Below are positions 19,274 through 29,000 of a stretch of DNA of 64,000 nucleotides, one piece after another. The number at the start of each line of letters is the position of its first letter. Within the stretch, counting starts at the first letter, position 1. The stretch is from Hymenobacter cheonanensis. GTDB lineage: Bacteria > Bacteroidota > Bacteroidia > Cytophagales > Hymenobacteraceae. The translations under genes and the position numbers were made by a program. The notes under the pieces were generated by a model. That model made no database searches. It was not told the DNA's origin and saw nothing but the letters and a program-made list of their open reading frames with translations. Location of the stretch: contig NZ_JAUQSW010000007.1 in the NCBI RefSeq assembly GCF_030581075.1, positions 124,001 to 188,000 of the forward strand. The letters run 5' to 3'.

Positions 19274-20213
19274 TGGCGTTTGTGCGCGACGCATTTTTGA
19301 TTGCCGGAATACCTGTGGAGTATGATGTGCATATCACGCGCAAAGCCGAAAGCTGAGCCGATGAGAAGGACTAGGCCACTACTGCACTGGCGAAATAGAA
19401 AGAATATGTAGCTGGCGACCCCGAAATGCGCCTCGATAACTGCGCCATTGCGCCGGTCTGTGGCGCTGGCCGGGCAGCTGCTGCGCCAGCACCGATTGGC
19501 CGGGTTGGCTCAACTCGACAACTGCCACGACCACAAAGCCTGAATAATGCGCGGCTAGCTCCTGGCCCTGTTAGGCAGGTTCTCTGGTATGCTCATTGGC
19601 TATCAGCTCTATACTCACTGCAAGCAGCTGCCCGATGGCCGCTGGGTGCTCGCCTGCAGCGCCCCGTCTGCACACACGGCCACGCAGCATGGTGCTGGGT
19701 GCCTTCATTTTCGTACTCATGCCAAAGCCCCGGGCGATTTAGCTCCTGCATGAAAATTAATTTAGCAACAAAGGAAGATTTTTGTCTGGATAATAGGCAA
19801 GAATAAGTATGATTTTAAAAAGACAAAGGACATTTAATTTTGAATTAAAAACCTGGTTTAAAGTTAATTGAGTAAATAATGTTCATAGAAATGCTTTGCA
19901 TAATTTGAGGTAACGAGTTTGCGGGAAGCATGGGCGTTATATAACTTGCACAGTAATCACTGGAGGACAATCATTTGGTTTAACGTTTACTTTATCTAAC
20001 TCTTCGGCCTGGTGGCACTAGGGCTGCGCTTTTCGCGTTGAGAGCCGTTGGCTACCCGAAGGGCAGTACCTGGTGCGCGGCGCGTTTCGTTTACGGGCCT
20101 AATGCAGGGGTGCAACCAGCTAAAGTGGGCGTTTGGCGAAAATCGGGTCCCGGCACGGTTTTTATTCTCTTGTTTTGCCAACCCGTTAGCCAAGTCACTT
20201 CGTAGGTCAGGCC
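19274..20213. other. Long gene-poor region with low-GC stretch and possible gene remnants
   Basis: No intact gene can be supported here. Short coding-like pieces occur in different frames: one after 19280 reading RDAFLIAGIPVEYDVHITRK before a stop, one near 19450-19545 reading VALAGQLLRQHRLAGLAQLD, and one from the ATG at 19589 reading MLIGYQLYTHCKQLPDGRW. They look like a frameshifted relic, but I cannot name a parent. From about 19740 to 20000 the DNA becomes clearly AT-rich, unlike its surroundings. An open plus frame at 19426-19806 has no recognisable domain or start context and is not called. Confidence 0.4.
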
Positions 20214-20906
20214 ATGAACACTGTTACTGCCATGTTATTCCTTCGTCGCTTTGCGCTGTTGCCGGTCCTCGGGTTGCTGTGCGCCACAAGCTGTACCCTG
20301 CGCGAAACGCGGCAGGAAGGCGCCCCCAACGTGGCGCCCGAAGTAAAGCTGCGCGCCGTGGAGCAGGCCAGCCTTGGCACCCTCAACGTGCTGCCGCTGC
20401 ATACCCCCAGCGATGTGGACCTGCCCCGGCGCAATCAGCTCATCGAAGGCTACGTCAACAAAAACCTGCCGCTGAAAATGCGCGTGCGCCTCAACGCCTA
20501 CAACCCTAACCTGGAGCCTACCGCCCTCACCGGCCTCGACTACACGGTGCTGGTTGATGGCAAGGTGCTGGGCTCGGCCCGGGTGCCGCTGGCTGTGGAG
20601 CTGCCCCCGCGCGACTCGGTGCGCGTGCCGCTCGAATTTGAGATGAACACCTACAAGCTGCTCGGCGATGATGCCCTGCCGGCCCTGCGCAATTTTGCCC
20701 TGGGTTTCGGCGACCTCAACCGCAAGCGCGTAACCCTGAACCTGCGCCCGGTGGTGCGCAACGGCCGCGGCCGCCTCAGCACCCTCATTCGCCGCTTGCC
20801 CGTACCGATGGCCAGCGTCAAAGCCAAGCCGGCTAGCCGGCCCCGTACCCTGCCCGCCACCGTTGAGGCCGATTCGCGCACCAAACCCGGCAAGCAGGCA
20901 TTATAA
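20214..20906 (+). CDS. LEA type 2 (WHy-like) lipoprotein
   Basis: 230 residues with an N-terminal export signal ending in LLCATSC, so probably a lipoprotein at Cys27; the second ATG at 20232 is an equally good start. The core (about residues 50-175) has the Late Embryogenesis Abundant type 2 / WHy layout: NKNLPLKMRVRLNAYNPN, GLDYTVLVDGKVLGS, then PPRDSVRVPLEFEM, an immunoglobulin-like beta fold seen in desiccation- and stress-linked proteins. The C-terminal 50 residues are basic and low in complexity. Its neighbours, the remnant region upstream and a convergent gene downstream, give no functional hint. The role is not known. Confidence 0.7.
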   Translation: MNTVTAMLFLRRFALLPVLGLLCATSCTLRETRQEGAPNVAPEVKLRAVEQASLGTLNVLPLHTPSDVDLPRRNQLIEGYVNKNLPLKMRVRLNAYNPNLEPTALTGLDYTVLVDGKVLGSARVPLAVELPPRDSVRVPLEFEMNTYKLLGDDALPALRNFALGFGDLNRKRVTLNLRPVVRNGRGRLSTLIRRLPVPMASVKAKPASRPRTLPATVEADSRTKPGKQAL

Positions 20907-20975
20907 ATTGTGTGAGCTACCCCCGTTACGTATCATTAGTGGGTTATTAAGTGCTGATTAGTTGTGTGTTATGAG

Positions 20976-21020
20976 AGTGGCCCGCCGGCTTGTCCACTAA
21001 GGATAAACCGGCGGGCCACT
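20976..21020. terminator. Bidirectional terminator
   Basis: AGTGGCCCGCCGG and CCGGCGGGCCACT form a perfect 13-bp stem with a 19-base loop between convergent stop codons. Confidence 0.7.
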
Positions 21021-21045
21021 CCGCCTTAGGGGCGTGCCGGTGGGG

Positions 21046-22149
21046 CTAGTCCTCCACTGTTTCGGTGGCAGCCTCGGCTATTTTTTCGCGGGCTTCGAGG
21101 CGGTCTTCGGCGTCGGGGGCTTCCAATTCGGCTTCCTGGGTTTGCCAGCCCTGGGGCTCGTAGCTGAGGCGGATGTAGATGGGAAAGTGGTCGGAGCCGA
21201 TGTGGGGCAGGCGCTTAAGGTCTTGCAGCCGAAAGTGCGCCGAGTGAAACACGTGGTCGAGGGGCCAGCGCAGCAGCTTATAATCGGCATGAAAGGTGGG
21301 CAGCAGGCCCCGGCCCACGCGCGGGTCGAGCAAGCGGGCTAGCCGCCGAAACAGCTCGGAGGTGTGGCTCCAGGCCACATCATTGAGGTCGCCGGCCACG
21401 ATGGTAGGCCCGTCGTGGGCCTGGATGGCACGGCCCACGAGCAGCAGCTCGGCATCGCGCCGGGTGCTGGTTTTCGATTCCTGGGGGGCGGGCGGCTTGG
21501 GGTGCACAAAATGCAGGTTGGCCTCGACGCCGCTGGGCAGCCGCACCCGCCCGTGAAACGACGGAATACCAGGGTCCAGAATAAACTGTATCTCCTTGGC
21601 CAGCAGGGGCAGGCGCGAAAACACCAGCATGCCGTAGGTATTGGGCAGCGGCGCGTGGCAGGTGTGCGGGTACTCCTGGGCCAGGTGTCCTAGCTGACTC
21701 AGCCACCACTCGTCGGTTTCGACGGCCAGCACGATATCGGGCCGCTGCTCGCGGATGACGCCCAGGCAGCGCGAGGCGTCGCGGTTGTACATCAGCACGT
21801 TAGTCACGAGCAGGCTGAGGTGGTTGGGGTCGGCGGCGGGGCGCTGGCTGTCCTGCACCTGCTTGCGGTGCCAGGGCGTGTAGGGCCAGATGCGGCTGGC
21901 CTGGTATACCACCGCCGCCAGCAGCCCCGTAAGCAGCGCCGGCCAGTAGGCCGCCGGCAGCGCGCTGCCGGGCACCGCTACCAGCAGCAACACGCTCAGC
22001 AGCAGGCCCGCTACTATTTGCAGGCGCGGAAAATCGCACACGCGCACCCACCAGGCAGTTTGGCGCAGCAAGGGCAGTAAGGTGGCCAGCAGGCCGGCGC
22101 CGCCCAGCAGCAGCCCCAGGCAATGAAGCAGAAAATAAAGAGTGGCCAC
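21046..22149 (-). CDS. Membrane-anchored endonuclease/exonuclease/phosphatase family protein
   Basis: The open frame extends further upstream but runs through the start of marC on the other strand and has no coding character there; I take the GTG at 22149, which gives 367 residues starting with hydrophobic sequence. Three membrane helices fill the first 100 residues (YFLLHCLGLLLGGAGLLATLL; LQIVAGLLLSVLLLVAVP; AAYWPALLTGLLAAVVY). The EEP catalytic domain follows: LLVTNVLMYN, DIVLAVETD with the metal-binding Glu, GDLNDVAWS, and the final GSDHFPI. Such proteins cleave phosphodiesters or phosphomonoesters; the substrate is unknown. The tail is acidic. Divergent from marC by 111 bases. Confidence 0.88.
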   Translation of the reverse strand: MATLYFLLHCLGLLLGGAGLLATLLPLLRQTAWWVRVCDFPRLQIVAGLLLSVLLLVAVPGSALPAAYWPALLTGLLAAVVYQASRIWPYTPWHRKQVQDSQRPAADPNHLSLLVTNVLMYNRDASRCLGVIREQRPDIVLAVETDEWWLSQLGHLAQEYPHTCHAPLPNTYGMLVFSRLPLLAKEIQFILDPGIPSFHGRVRLPSGVEANLHFVHPKPPAPQESKTSTRRDAELLLVGRAIQAHDGPTIVAGDLNDVAWSHTSELFRRLARLLDPRVGRGLLPTFHADYKLLRWPLDHVFHSAHFRLQDLKRLPHIGSDHFPIYIRLSYEPQGWQTQEAELEAPDAEDRLEAREKIAEAATETVED

Positions 22150-22248
22150 GCGAAAAAAGGCAGGGTTGGGAAGAACGAGGCCGTAAAGATGGGCCGCCGG
22201 GGCAGAAGCTGAACCATCCGCCCGGCTAGCGGCCCGGTGGCTGGCCGA

Positions 22249-22256
22249 TACCTTTG
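22249..22256 (+). promoter_or_regulatory. -7 promoter box directly before marC
   Basis: Perfect TACCTTTG, ending only 4 bases before the ATG at 22261. Transcription would start at or next to the start codon, predicting a leaderless or nearly leaderless mRNA. Confidence 0.5.
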
Positions 22257-22260
22257 GGGC

Positions 22261-22875
22261 ATGGAAGTACTGCTCGCCACCTTCACCACGCTTTTCTCGG
22301 TTGTCAATCCCTTCGGGGCCATGCCGATGTTCCTTACCCTCACCGACAGCGATACCAACGCCGAGCGCACAGCCACAGCCCTGCGCTCGTGCATTTACAT
22401 GGTGGCGATTTTGTCGGTAGCCTTTTTTGGGGGGCAGTATATTCTTAATTTCTTCGGCATCAATATTCAGCACCTGCGCATTGCGGGCGGCATTCTGCTC
22501 ATGCGCTCGGCCTTCGAACTGCTGACGCCCGGCGCCAACCGCGACCGTGTGGGCCACGAAGCCCTCGAAGAAAGCAAGCTTAAGGATGACATCAGCTTTA
22601 CGCCCCTGGCCATGCCCATGCTCTCGGGCCCCGGCTCGATGGCGCTCTGCATCGGCCTCATCCGCCCCACCTACGCCGACAAGGCCATGACCGTGCTGGG
22701 CTTTGCGCTGGTGGCGGCGGCGGCGTTTATCATTCTTGTTTCTTCGCTGCGCCTCACCAAATTCATGGGCCGGCCGGGCATGGCCGCGCTGGCCCGCATC
22801 ATGGGTTTTCTGACCCTAGCCATCGGCGTCAACTTCTTCGTCACGGCCGTAAAGGTGCTGTTTCATGTGGAATAG
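22261..22875 (+). CDS. MarC family integral membrane protein
   Basis: 204 residues, almost all hydrophobic, matching the MarC/UPF0056 family of six-helix inner-membrane proteins. Family phrases are FSVVNPFGAMPMFLTLT near the N-terminus, RIAGGILLMRSAFELL, PLAMPMLSGPGSMALCI and the last helix MGFLTLAIGVNFFVTAVK. E. coli MarC was once linked to antibiotic resistance but that was withdrawn; the function remains unknown. The ATG at 22261 lies 4 bases after a perfect -7 box, which argues against an ATG-less extension upstream. A long palindromic repeat follows the stop, facing the convergent macroglobulin gene. Confidence 0.92.
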   Translation: MEVLLATFTTLFSVVNPFGAMPMFLTLTDSDTNAERTATALRSCIYMVAILSVAFFGGQYILNFFGINIQHLRIAGGILLMRSAFELLTPGANRDRVGHEALEESKLKDDISFTPLAMPMLSGPGSMALCIGLIRPTYADKAMTVLGFALVAAAAFIILVSSLRLTKFMGRPGMAALARIMGFLTLAIGVNFFVTAVKVLFHVE

Positions 22876-22894
22876 CTAGTAATGGGCGATAGTA

Positions 22895-22989
22895 AAACGT
22901 CCGTCATGCTGAGCTTGCCAAAGCAGCTCTACCGCTCCATTGGATAAAGCAATAGAGCTGCTTCGGCAAGCTCAGCATGACGGACGTTT
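22895..22989. repeat. Palindromic intergenic repeat, family 1 (copy A)
   Basis: Arms 22895-22930 and 22954-22989 (36 bp each, one mismatch) begin AAACGTCCGTCATGCTGAGC and flank a 23-base loop. It lies between the convergent stops of marC and the macroglobulin gene. The core GTCATGCTGAGCTTGCC recurs at 29159. Confidence 0.9.
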
Positions 22990-23000
22990 CTTATTTGCTT

Positions 23001-26000
23001 TTAGTTGATTTCCACGCGCTTGCCAGCCGTGCGGCCGTATTTGGTCGGGAAATACACCATCTCCAGCTTGGCCGGGTTGAAGGTGTAGCTGCCCCGGTAG
23101 CGGGGCTGCAAGGCCACCCGGAAGGTGTGCCGGCCGGCTGGCAGGCGGTCAATAAAAATGCCCACCTGGTGCTTGAGGTACTCGCGGTGCACTTCGATAT
23201 AATTAGTCGGGGCTGGTGGGCCGTAGGAGCAGCCGGCCGGAATGGGCACTTCGAGCAGCGCGTAGCGCACATCGGCTTTCACGTCTATGGTCACTTCCAG
23301 CTCGGCGGGCTGGCCGGCGGGCAGGCGCACGTGGCCGCTGGCCTGGCCCGCTAGGGTAGTGGTAACGGTGAAGGGCGCGGTGGCCGCCGTAGGCGTGGGG
23401 TTCCAGCGGGTCTGGTAGGCGGTGGCGTACACGGGCAGGCCGCCCTGCTTGCGCAGCGTGAGCGCGCCCGTGCCGGCCGGCAGCGTGAGGGCTAGCGGGA
23501 ACGTGCTGACAACCCCCGCCGGCAGTGCCGGGCTGCCGCTGAGCTGCACCTGCGCCATTTTGCCGCCCGAGTTTGGTATCAGCAAATCGGGGCCGATGGT
23601 GAGCAGGATTTGGGCGGACTCGTAGGTACTGCGCCAGTAATCACCACCCCGCAGGCCCAGCAAATAGGTGCGGATGCGGGCCAGCTCGGCGGTGTGGCCG
23701 CCCTGGTGGCGCAAGAGCTTATACGCCAGCAGCGTAGTGCCCACACGCTGGTCGAGCAGGTAGCGGTAGTACGAGCTTTCGCGCAGCGTGTCGCCGTAGC
23801 TGGCGCCGCCCAGCTCGGTGCGCAGGCGGTAGCGCCGCAGTGTATCGAGCTGATACGAGAGGCCCAATTGCTGGCGCAGCTCGGTGAGGGCCAGGTAGCG
23901 GTCGAGCGGCGGGCGGCGCGGGGCGCTAGCCTCCACGCGCCGCAGGTAGGTGCCGTAGTCGGCCGAAGTGCCCAGGTCGTGCAGCAGCTTGAGCAGGCGA
24001 ATCTGGTCGTCGTCCGAGGCAAAGTGCCCGCTGTAGGGGTGGGTGGACGTGGGCTGGCTCAGGCTTTCGTCGAGTTCGTGCAGCAGGTAGGCTTGCAGCG
24101 GCCCGCGGTCGAGGCCGCTGGCGTAGCCGAGCTTTTCGGCCTCCAGCAGCGCTTCTACTACGTGCACCGTGGCCCAGGGGCTCACCGCCGAATTTGGCCA
24201 GGTGCCCCAGATGCCCTCGGGCTGGTGGCGGCCATCCTGGAGCTTTTTAATCAGGAAGTTGACAATTTTCTGGCTCTTGAACGCGGTGCCCTGCGCCGCG
24301 CAAATGCGCTGCTCCAGCAGCAGTGCCAACAGGCGCGAGGCCGCCTGCTCGTTGCAGAGATAGGCGTATTCTTGCAGGTGGTGAATCTCGGCCAGCAGCG
24401 TGGGCAGCGCGTCGCTTTCCACGCGCAGCTGCACCTCGCCCAGGCTGGGGTTCAGGGGCAGGGCTAGGGTAGTATCGGCGGCCGTGAGCACGGCGTAGGT
24501 GCCCACGCGCTCGCGGGTGCCCACCGGCAGCACCGGCAGGCTGCGCTGCTCGCCATCGGCGTAGCCGCTGGCCTGCTCCAGGCCGAAGGTGACTTGCAGC
24601 GAGTCGCCAGCGGCCGGGGCGGTCACGGTCAGCGTATCAATCAGGGCCGTGCCTACGCGGCGGGCCTGGCGGCGCACTACCTGGCCGCCCACGCGAAACG
24701 TAGTAGTCAGCTGGGCGGTGTCGGGCTGGTAGTTGAGGGCTTTGCCGAGCAGCTGCACGCGGTCGCCGGCCAGCAAAAAGCGCGGACCATTGAGGCTGGC
24801 CAGCAGCGACTTGAAGGCGCGTACCCGGCCGGTGGCGGTGCCTAGCCGCGCGTGGCCGTCGGAGCCGATAACGAAGGTGTCCCAGCTCGTCACGTCGTCG
24901 GGCAGCACTACGTTGGTGTGGGCGCGGCCCTGGGCGTCGGTTACGAGGGTGGGCCGCCACCAGGCGTGGTCGCTGAAGTGGCGGCGCAGCATCAGGCGCT
25001 GGTCGGCGCCGGGGAGCAAGTCGGCGGCGCCCGCGGGCTGCCTGGCTAGGGTACCGCCGCGCTTCAGGGTGATGAGTACCACGCCGCCGCTAGCCCGCGC
25101 GCCGTAAAGGCCAGCGGCTTCGGGGCCTTTAAGCACTTTCATTTCCTGAATATCGGCCGGCGCAATATCGGCCAGCCGGCCAGTGAAGGGCAGCCCGTTC
25201 ACGATGTAAAGCGGCTGCTCCGACGCCGCTACCGTTGAGGCGCCGCGAATAAGCACCTGGGCCGGCGCTCCGCTGATGCTCACGCCCGCCGCCCGCCCTT
25301 GCAGGCTGTAGCTGACCGAGGTTGCGCTGCCCGCGTAGTCGCGGCGCGTCTGGGTGCCGTAGCCCGTCACCACTACTTCCGATAGCTGTTGCATCGACAT
25401 GCTCATCGCAACCAGAAGCTTGCTACTGTAATCGACGTTCTGCTCCTGCGTTTCGTAGCCCACGAAGGAAAAAATCAGCGTTTGGGTGGCAAAGGGCGCG
25501 TGCAGCTCAAAGCTGCCATCAGCGGCGGTGGAGGTGCCGAGGGTAGTACCTTTCACCAACACCGTCACGCCCGGCAGGCCTTCTTCGGTGGCGCGGTCTA
25601 CCACGCGGCCGCGCAGCAAGCGCTGGTTCACGCCCGGCGTGCTCGGCTGCGTTACCTGGATGCGGCGCTGCTCGGGGGCCACTACCGGCTTGGGCACTAC
25701 CGGCGTCAGGCGCCACAGCCACTGATTGAGGCGGTGGCTGAGTGCTTTGGCTAGCTGGCGCTCAGTTCGATGCAGGCGGTAGTACGTCTGGCCATCAGCC
25801 TGCACCAGCACTAGGTCTTTAGAAATCAGGCAGCTGCTATCGGCCAGCAGCACGGCCACGCGGTAGCGCCCGGGCGCCAGGCCCTGGGCCAGTTGCTGGG
25901 CAGGCTGCAAGCGCTGAAATTTGGGTCGGTCGGGCCGGGTGAGCAGCACGTACAGCGGCTGGGCCACGCTGTCGGGCAGCAGCAAATCGAGGCGGCCCTG

Positions 26001-29000
26001 GCCCGGCAGCGAGCGGCCGGGGTAGGTGAGCTTGGGCGCCGAGCGGTAGTACTCTGTATAAGAATTGGGCCGGCTAGTCCGCAATTTTTTCCGGCGCACC
26101 GGCGCCTGGGGCTTGGCGGCGGGCTCGTATTTCCAAGGCCGCAGCATGGCTTCGGTGTAGGCAAAGTCGCCGAGCGGCAGCGTGGCCGGCAAGCCCGCGC
26201 CATTGAGCAAGCCCAGCGCGCCAGGGTCAACACAAATCATTTTGACCACGCCGGGGCTGAACTGATAGCTATAAAGCGGCTCGAACAGAAACTTGCGACG
26301 CTGGTTGGTGGCTACCTCGTACTCATCATGCAGCGGCCGCAGCAAAATAGAGTCGGGCCGAAACGGGCCGGCCACGCGCAGGGTTGAGGCGTAGTAGCTG
26401 GCGGCCAGCGGGCGCAGCACCGGCCCCTGGCGCAGCGTGGCGGCCGGCTGGCCCTGCACGGCCAGCAGCGTGCGGCGCAGCGTCAGCAGCTCGGCGGGGG
26501 TGAGGGTAGTGGGGCGGGTTTCCACCTGCAGCTCGGCGCAGGGCTGGTTGGGGTCGAGGCCGAGCGTGAGCTTGTGCTGGGCTTTCAAATACACGTCGCG
26601 CAGCGTAATGAGCCGGCTAGGGGTGCGAATGCTGAGCGTGTGGTGCCCGCTGTCGGCCACGGCCACGTAGGGCTGCCCTTGGTTAATATCGTGAATATAA
26701 GCCGGCTGGCCATCCACGTAAATCGCAATCGGCGCCTGCACCCGGCCCGAATCCACCACAAAAACCGCCACCTGCGTGAGCCCGCCCGGCGCCGGCCGAT
26801 ACTCATAAAACGCCCCCCCCGCCGGATACAGAAAGTGGTAGAATTGTAGCGAATCGAGCCCTAGCTGGTGCTGCCACTGCCGCCAGGCCAGGCGCTGGCG
26901 CTCGGTGGCGTAGTGGCTGAAGCCCGGCGTGAGGGCAAAGCGCTGCCGGGCCAGCCGGCCCGGCACGGGCGGCGCGGTATCCGGTATTTCGGGCAGGGTG
27001 CTTTGGGCAAATTTGCTGCTATAAGCGTAGGCTGTGAGGTCGGCATCGGGCACGGGCCGGCCGTGCTCGTTGGTCACCACAAAGCCTAGCCGCAGGCGCT
27101 GGCCGGGGTAGGCGATGGCGGGCTCGTCGGTGGCGATGTGCAATTGGCGTTGCACCGGCCCTACCGAATACTCGGCCGAGCGCAGCTGCCCGCCCCAAAC
27201 GTAGTGCAGCGATACGTGCCAGGGCGCCACGTTGCTTTCTTTGATAGCCAGTTGGTAATCACTAGTGTAGCCGCGGTAGCGCAGCTCATTGCCCCGGTAC
27301 ACGTAGTACCAGAAGGGCAGCCGATGCGGGTTGCTCACGGCCAGGCGCAGCGAGTCGGCGGTGCGGGCCGAGGCCAGGGTTAGCTCGGCGTTGCTGTCGC
27401 TTAGGTACACGTCGGCGGTGCGGCCGGCCGCGTCGTGCACCCAGTAGCGGGCGGCCTGCGGGTTCACGGGCAGGGCGAGCGGCAGCCGCACCACGCGGCT
27501 ACTAAAGTGGGTGCTATCGCCGGGCGCCGTATTGGCGCGCAGGATTTCCAGCTTGGCGCGGTGCGGCTTGTCGAGGCCCAGCGAGTCGTAGCTCAGGCGC
27601 ACCGAGTCGCCCGCCAGCGTGAGGTGCAGGCGGCCGGGGTCGAGCTGGTAGAGGAGGCTAGCGGTTTCGACGTGGCGCTCGTTGTCAGTAGTCAAAAACG
27701 TGGCCCGCACCTCGTAGCTAAACTCCATGTGGGGGAAAATACGGGCCGGCAAATTCACCCGGGTTTCGCCCACCGGGTCGAGAGCCTGCGTGTGGGTCCA
27801 GAGCGTATCGGGCACAAACAGGCGCCGGCCCAGCACCTCGCGCGGCCCGCTGGTGGGCACTACCGTCAGGCGCACCCGCGCATCGAGCAGGTTCAGCTCG
27901 CTGGCGTCGGTGCCGCGCAAAAAGACGGCTTGCGGCTGCCCGCGCCGGGGCGTTTTCTCCAGCATGCGCAGCGTGAAGGTATTGTTGTTCAGCTCATAAT
28001 CTTCGAACCTGAATTCACCCTCGGCTATGGTTTGCTCCTGGGCGTCTTCCAGCGTGAGGCTGGCCGTGGTGCCCACCCGCAGGCCCAGCGTATCGGTGAG
28101 CGGCAGGCTGTACTCGTAAGTGCCCGGGCGCACCGGGCGCAGGCTAGCCAGGCGCTTGCGGCGCGCCAGCCCGCCGCCGCTCAGCCACAGCGTGAGGGGG
28201 CGGGTGCTGAGGTGGCCGCTGCCGCGCCGCAGCACGCGCGCTTTCAGGCGCAGGGTGTCGTGGGCGGGGCGGTAGCGCGGCTGGCTCACGATGAGGTAGC
28301 TCTGCCACTTTTGCTGCGCCCGCTCCTCGCGCTGGTCGTGGTGCTGCTCGCGGCGGTTTTGGCGCTCGTCGCGCACATCTTCGCTGAAGGGCGAGCGCAG
28401 CAAGCCTACCAGCCCGGTCGTGACTTGCGAAGGATGCTTGAGGTCGCGCACCGTGCGCCACACGGGCACCGTGAGGTAGCCCAGCGGCCGGCCGTACAGC
28501 ACGCGGCGTCCGGCGGCTAGCCAGCCATTGGTGCGCCAATTGGTGCGGCCGGGCTGGCGGTAAGTTTGGGTGAGGGGGTGAAAGGAGGTGCGCCCGCCGG
28601 CCGTCACGGCCACGATGCCGTCGCGGCTGGGCTTGGCGCGGCGGTAGGTGCGGGTGGCGGGGTCGTAGGGGAGGGGTTGGCCGCTCACCGCCACCTGGGC
28701 ATTGGGCAGCAGCTGGCCCAGCGAGTCGCGCACGGCCAGCGTCAGGTCGGTTTGGTTGTCAATGACTTGCAGCGTGCGCGAGGTTTCGGCGCGCAGCCAG
28801 TACACCAGCTCGGGGCCTTCGGTGTGGGCCACCAGGTAGTAGCCCAGCGGCAGCCGCGGCCAGGCCGGCTTATCGCTGGGGAAGGAATCGACGGCCAGGG
28901 TAAAAAAGTCGGGCCTAGCCGCCTTCAAACCGTGTTCGTAGAGGCGCTGGGCCTGGGCCGTGGTAAGCCGGAAGACCTTGGTGAGGTAGCTGCTTTGGCG

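Noticed and set aside
19426..19806. 126-codon plus-strand frame in the gap after dnaK
   Set aside because: No recognisable domain, Ala/Pro-rich first half and AT-rich end with abrupt composition change; the region is better seen as debris.
22150..22557. Long N-terminal extension of the endonuclease/exonuclease/phosphatase frame
   Set aside because: It runs antisense to the start of marC, is rich in Gly/Arg/His as random GC-rich frames are, and has no domain; the hydrophobic start at the GTG fits better.
27435..28520. Open plus-strand frame of 361 codons opposite the macroglobulin gene
   Set aside because: Shadow of a strongly coding minus strand; no start context, signal or domain.
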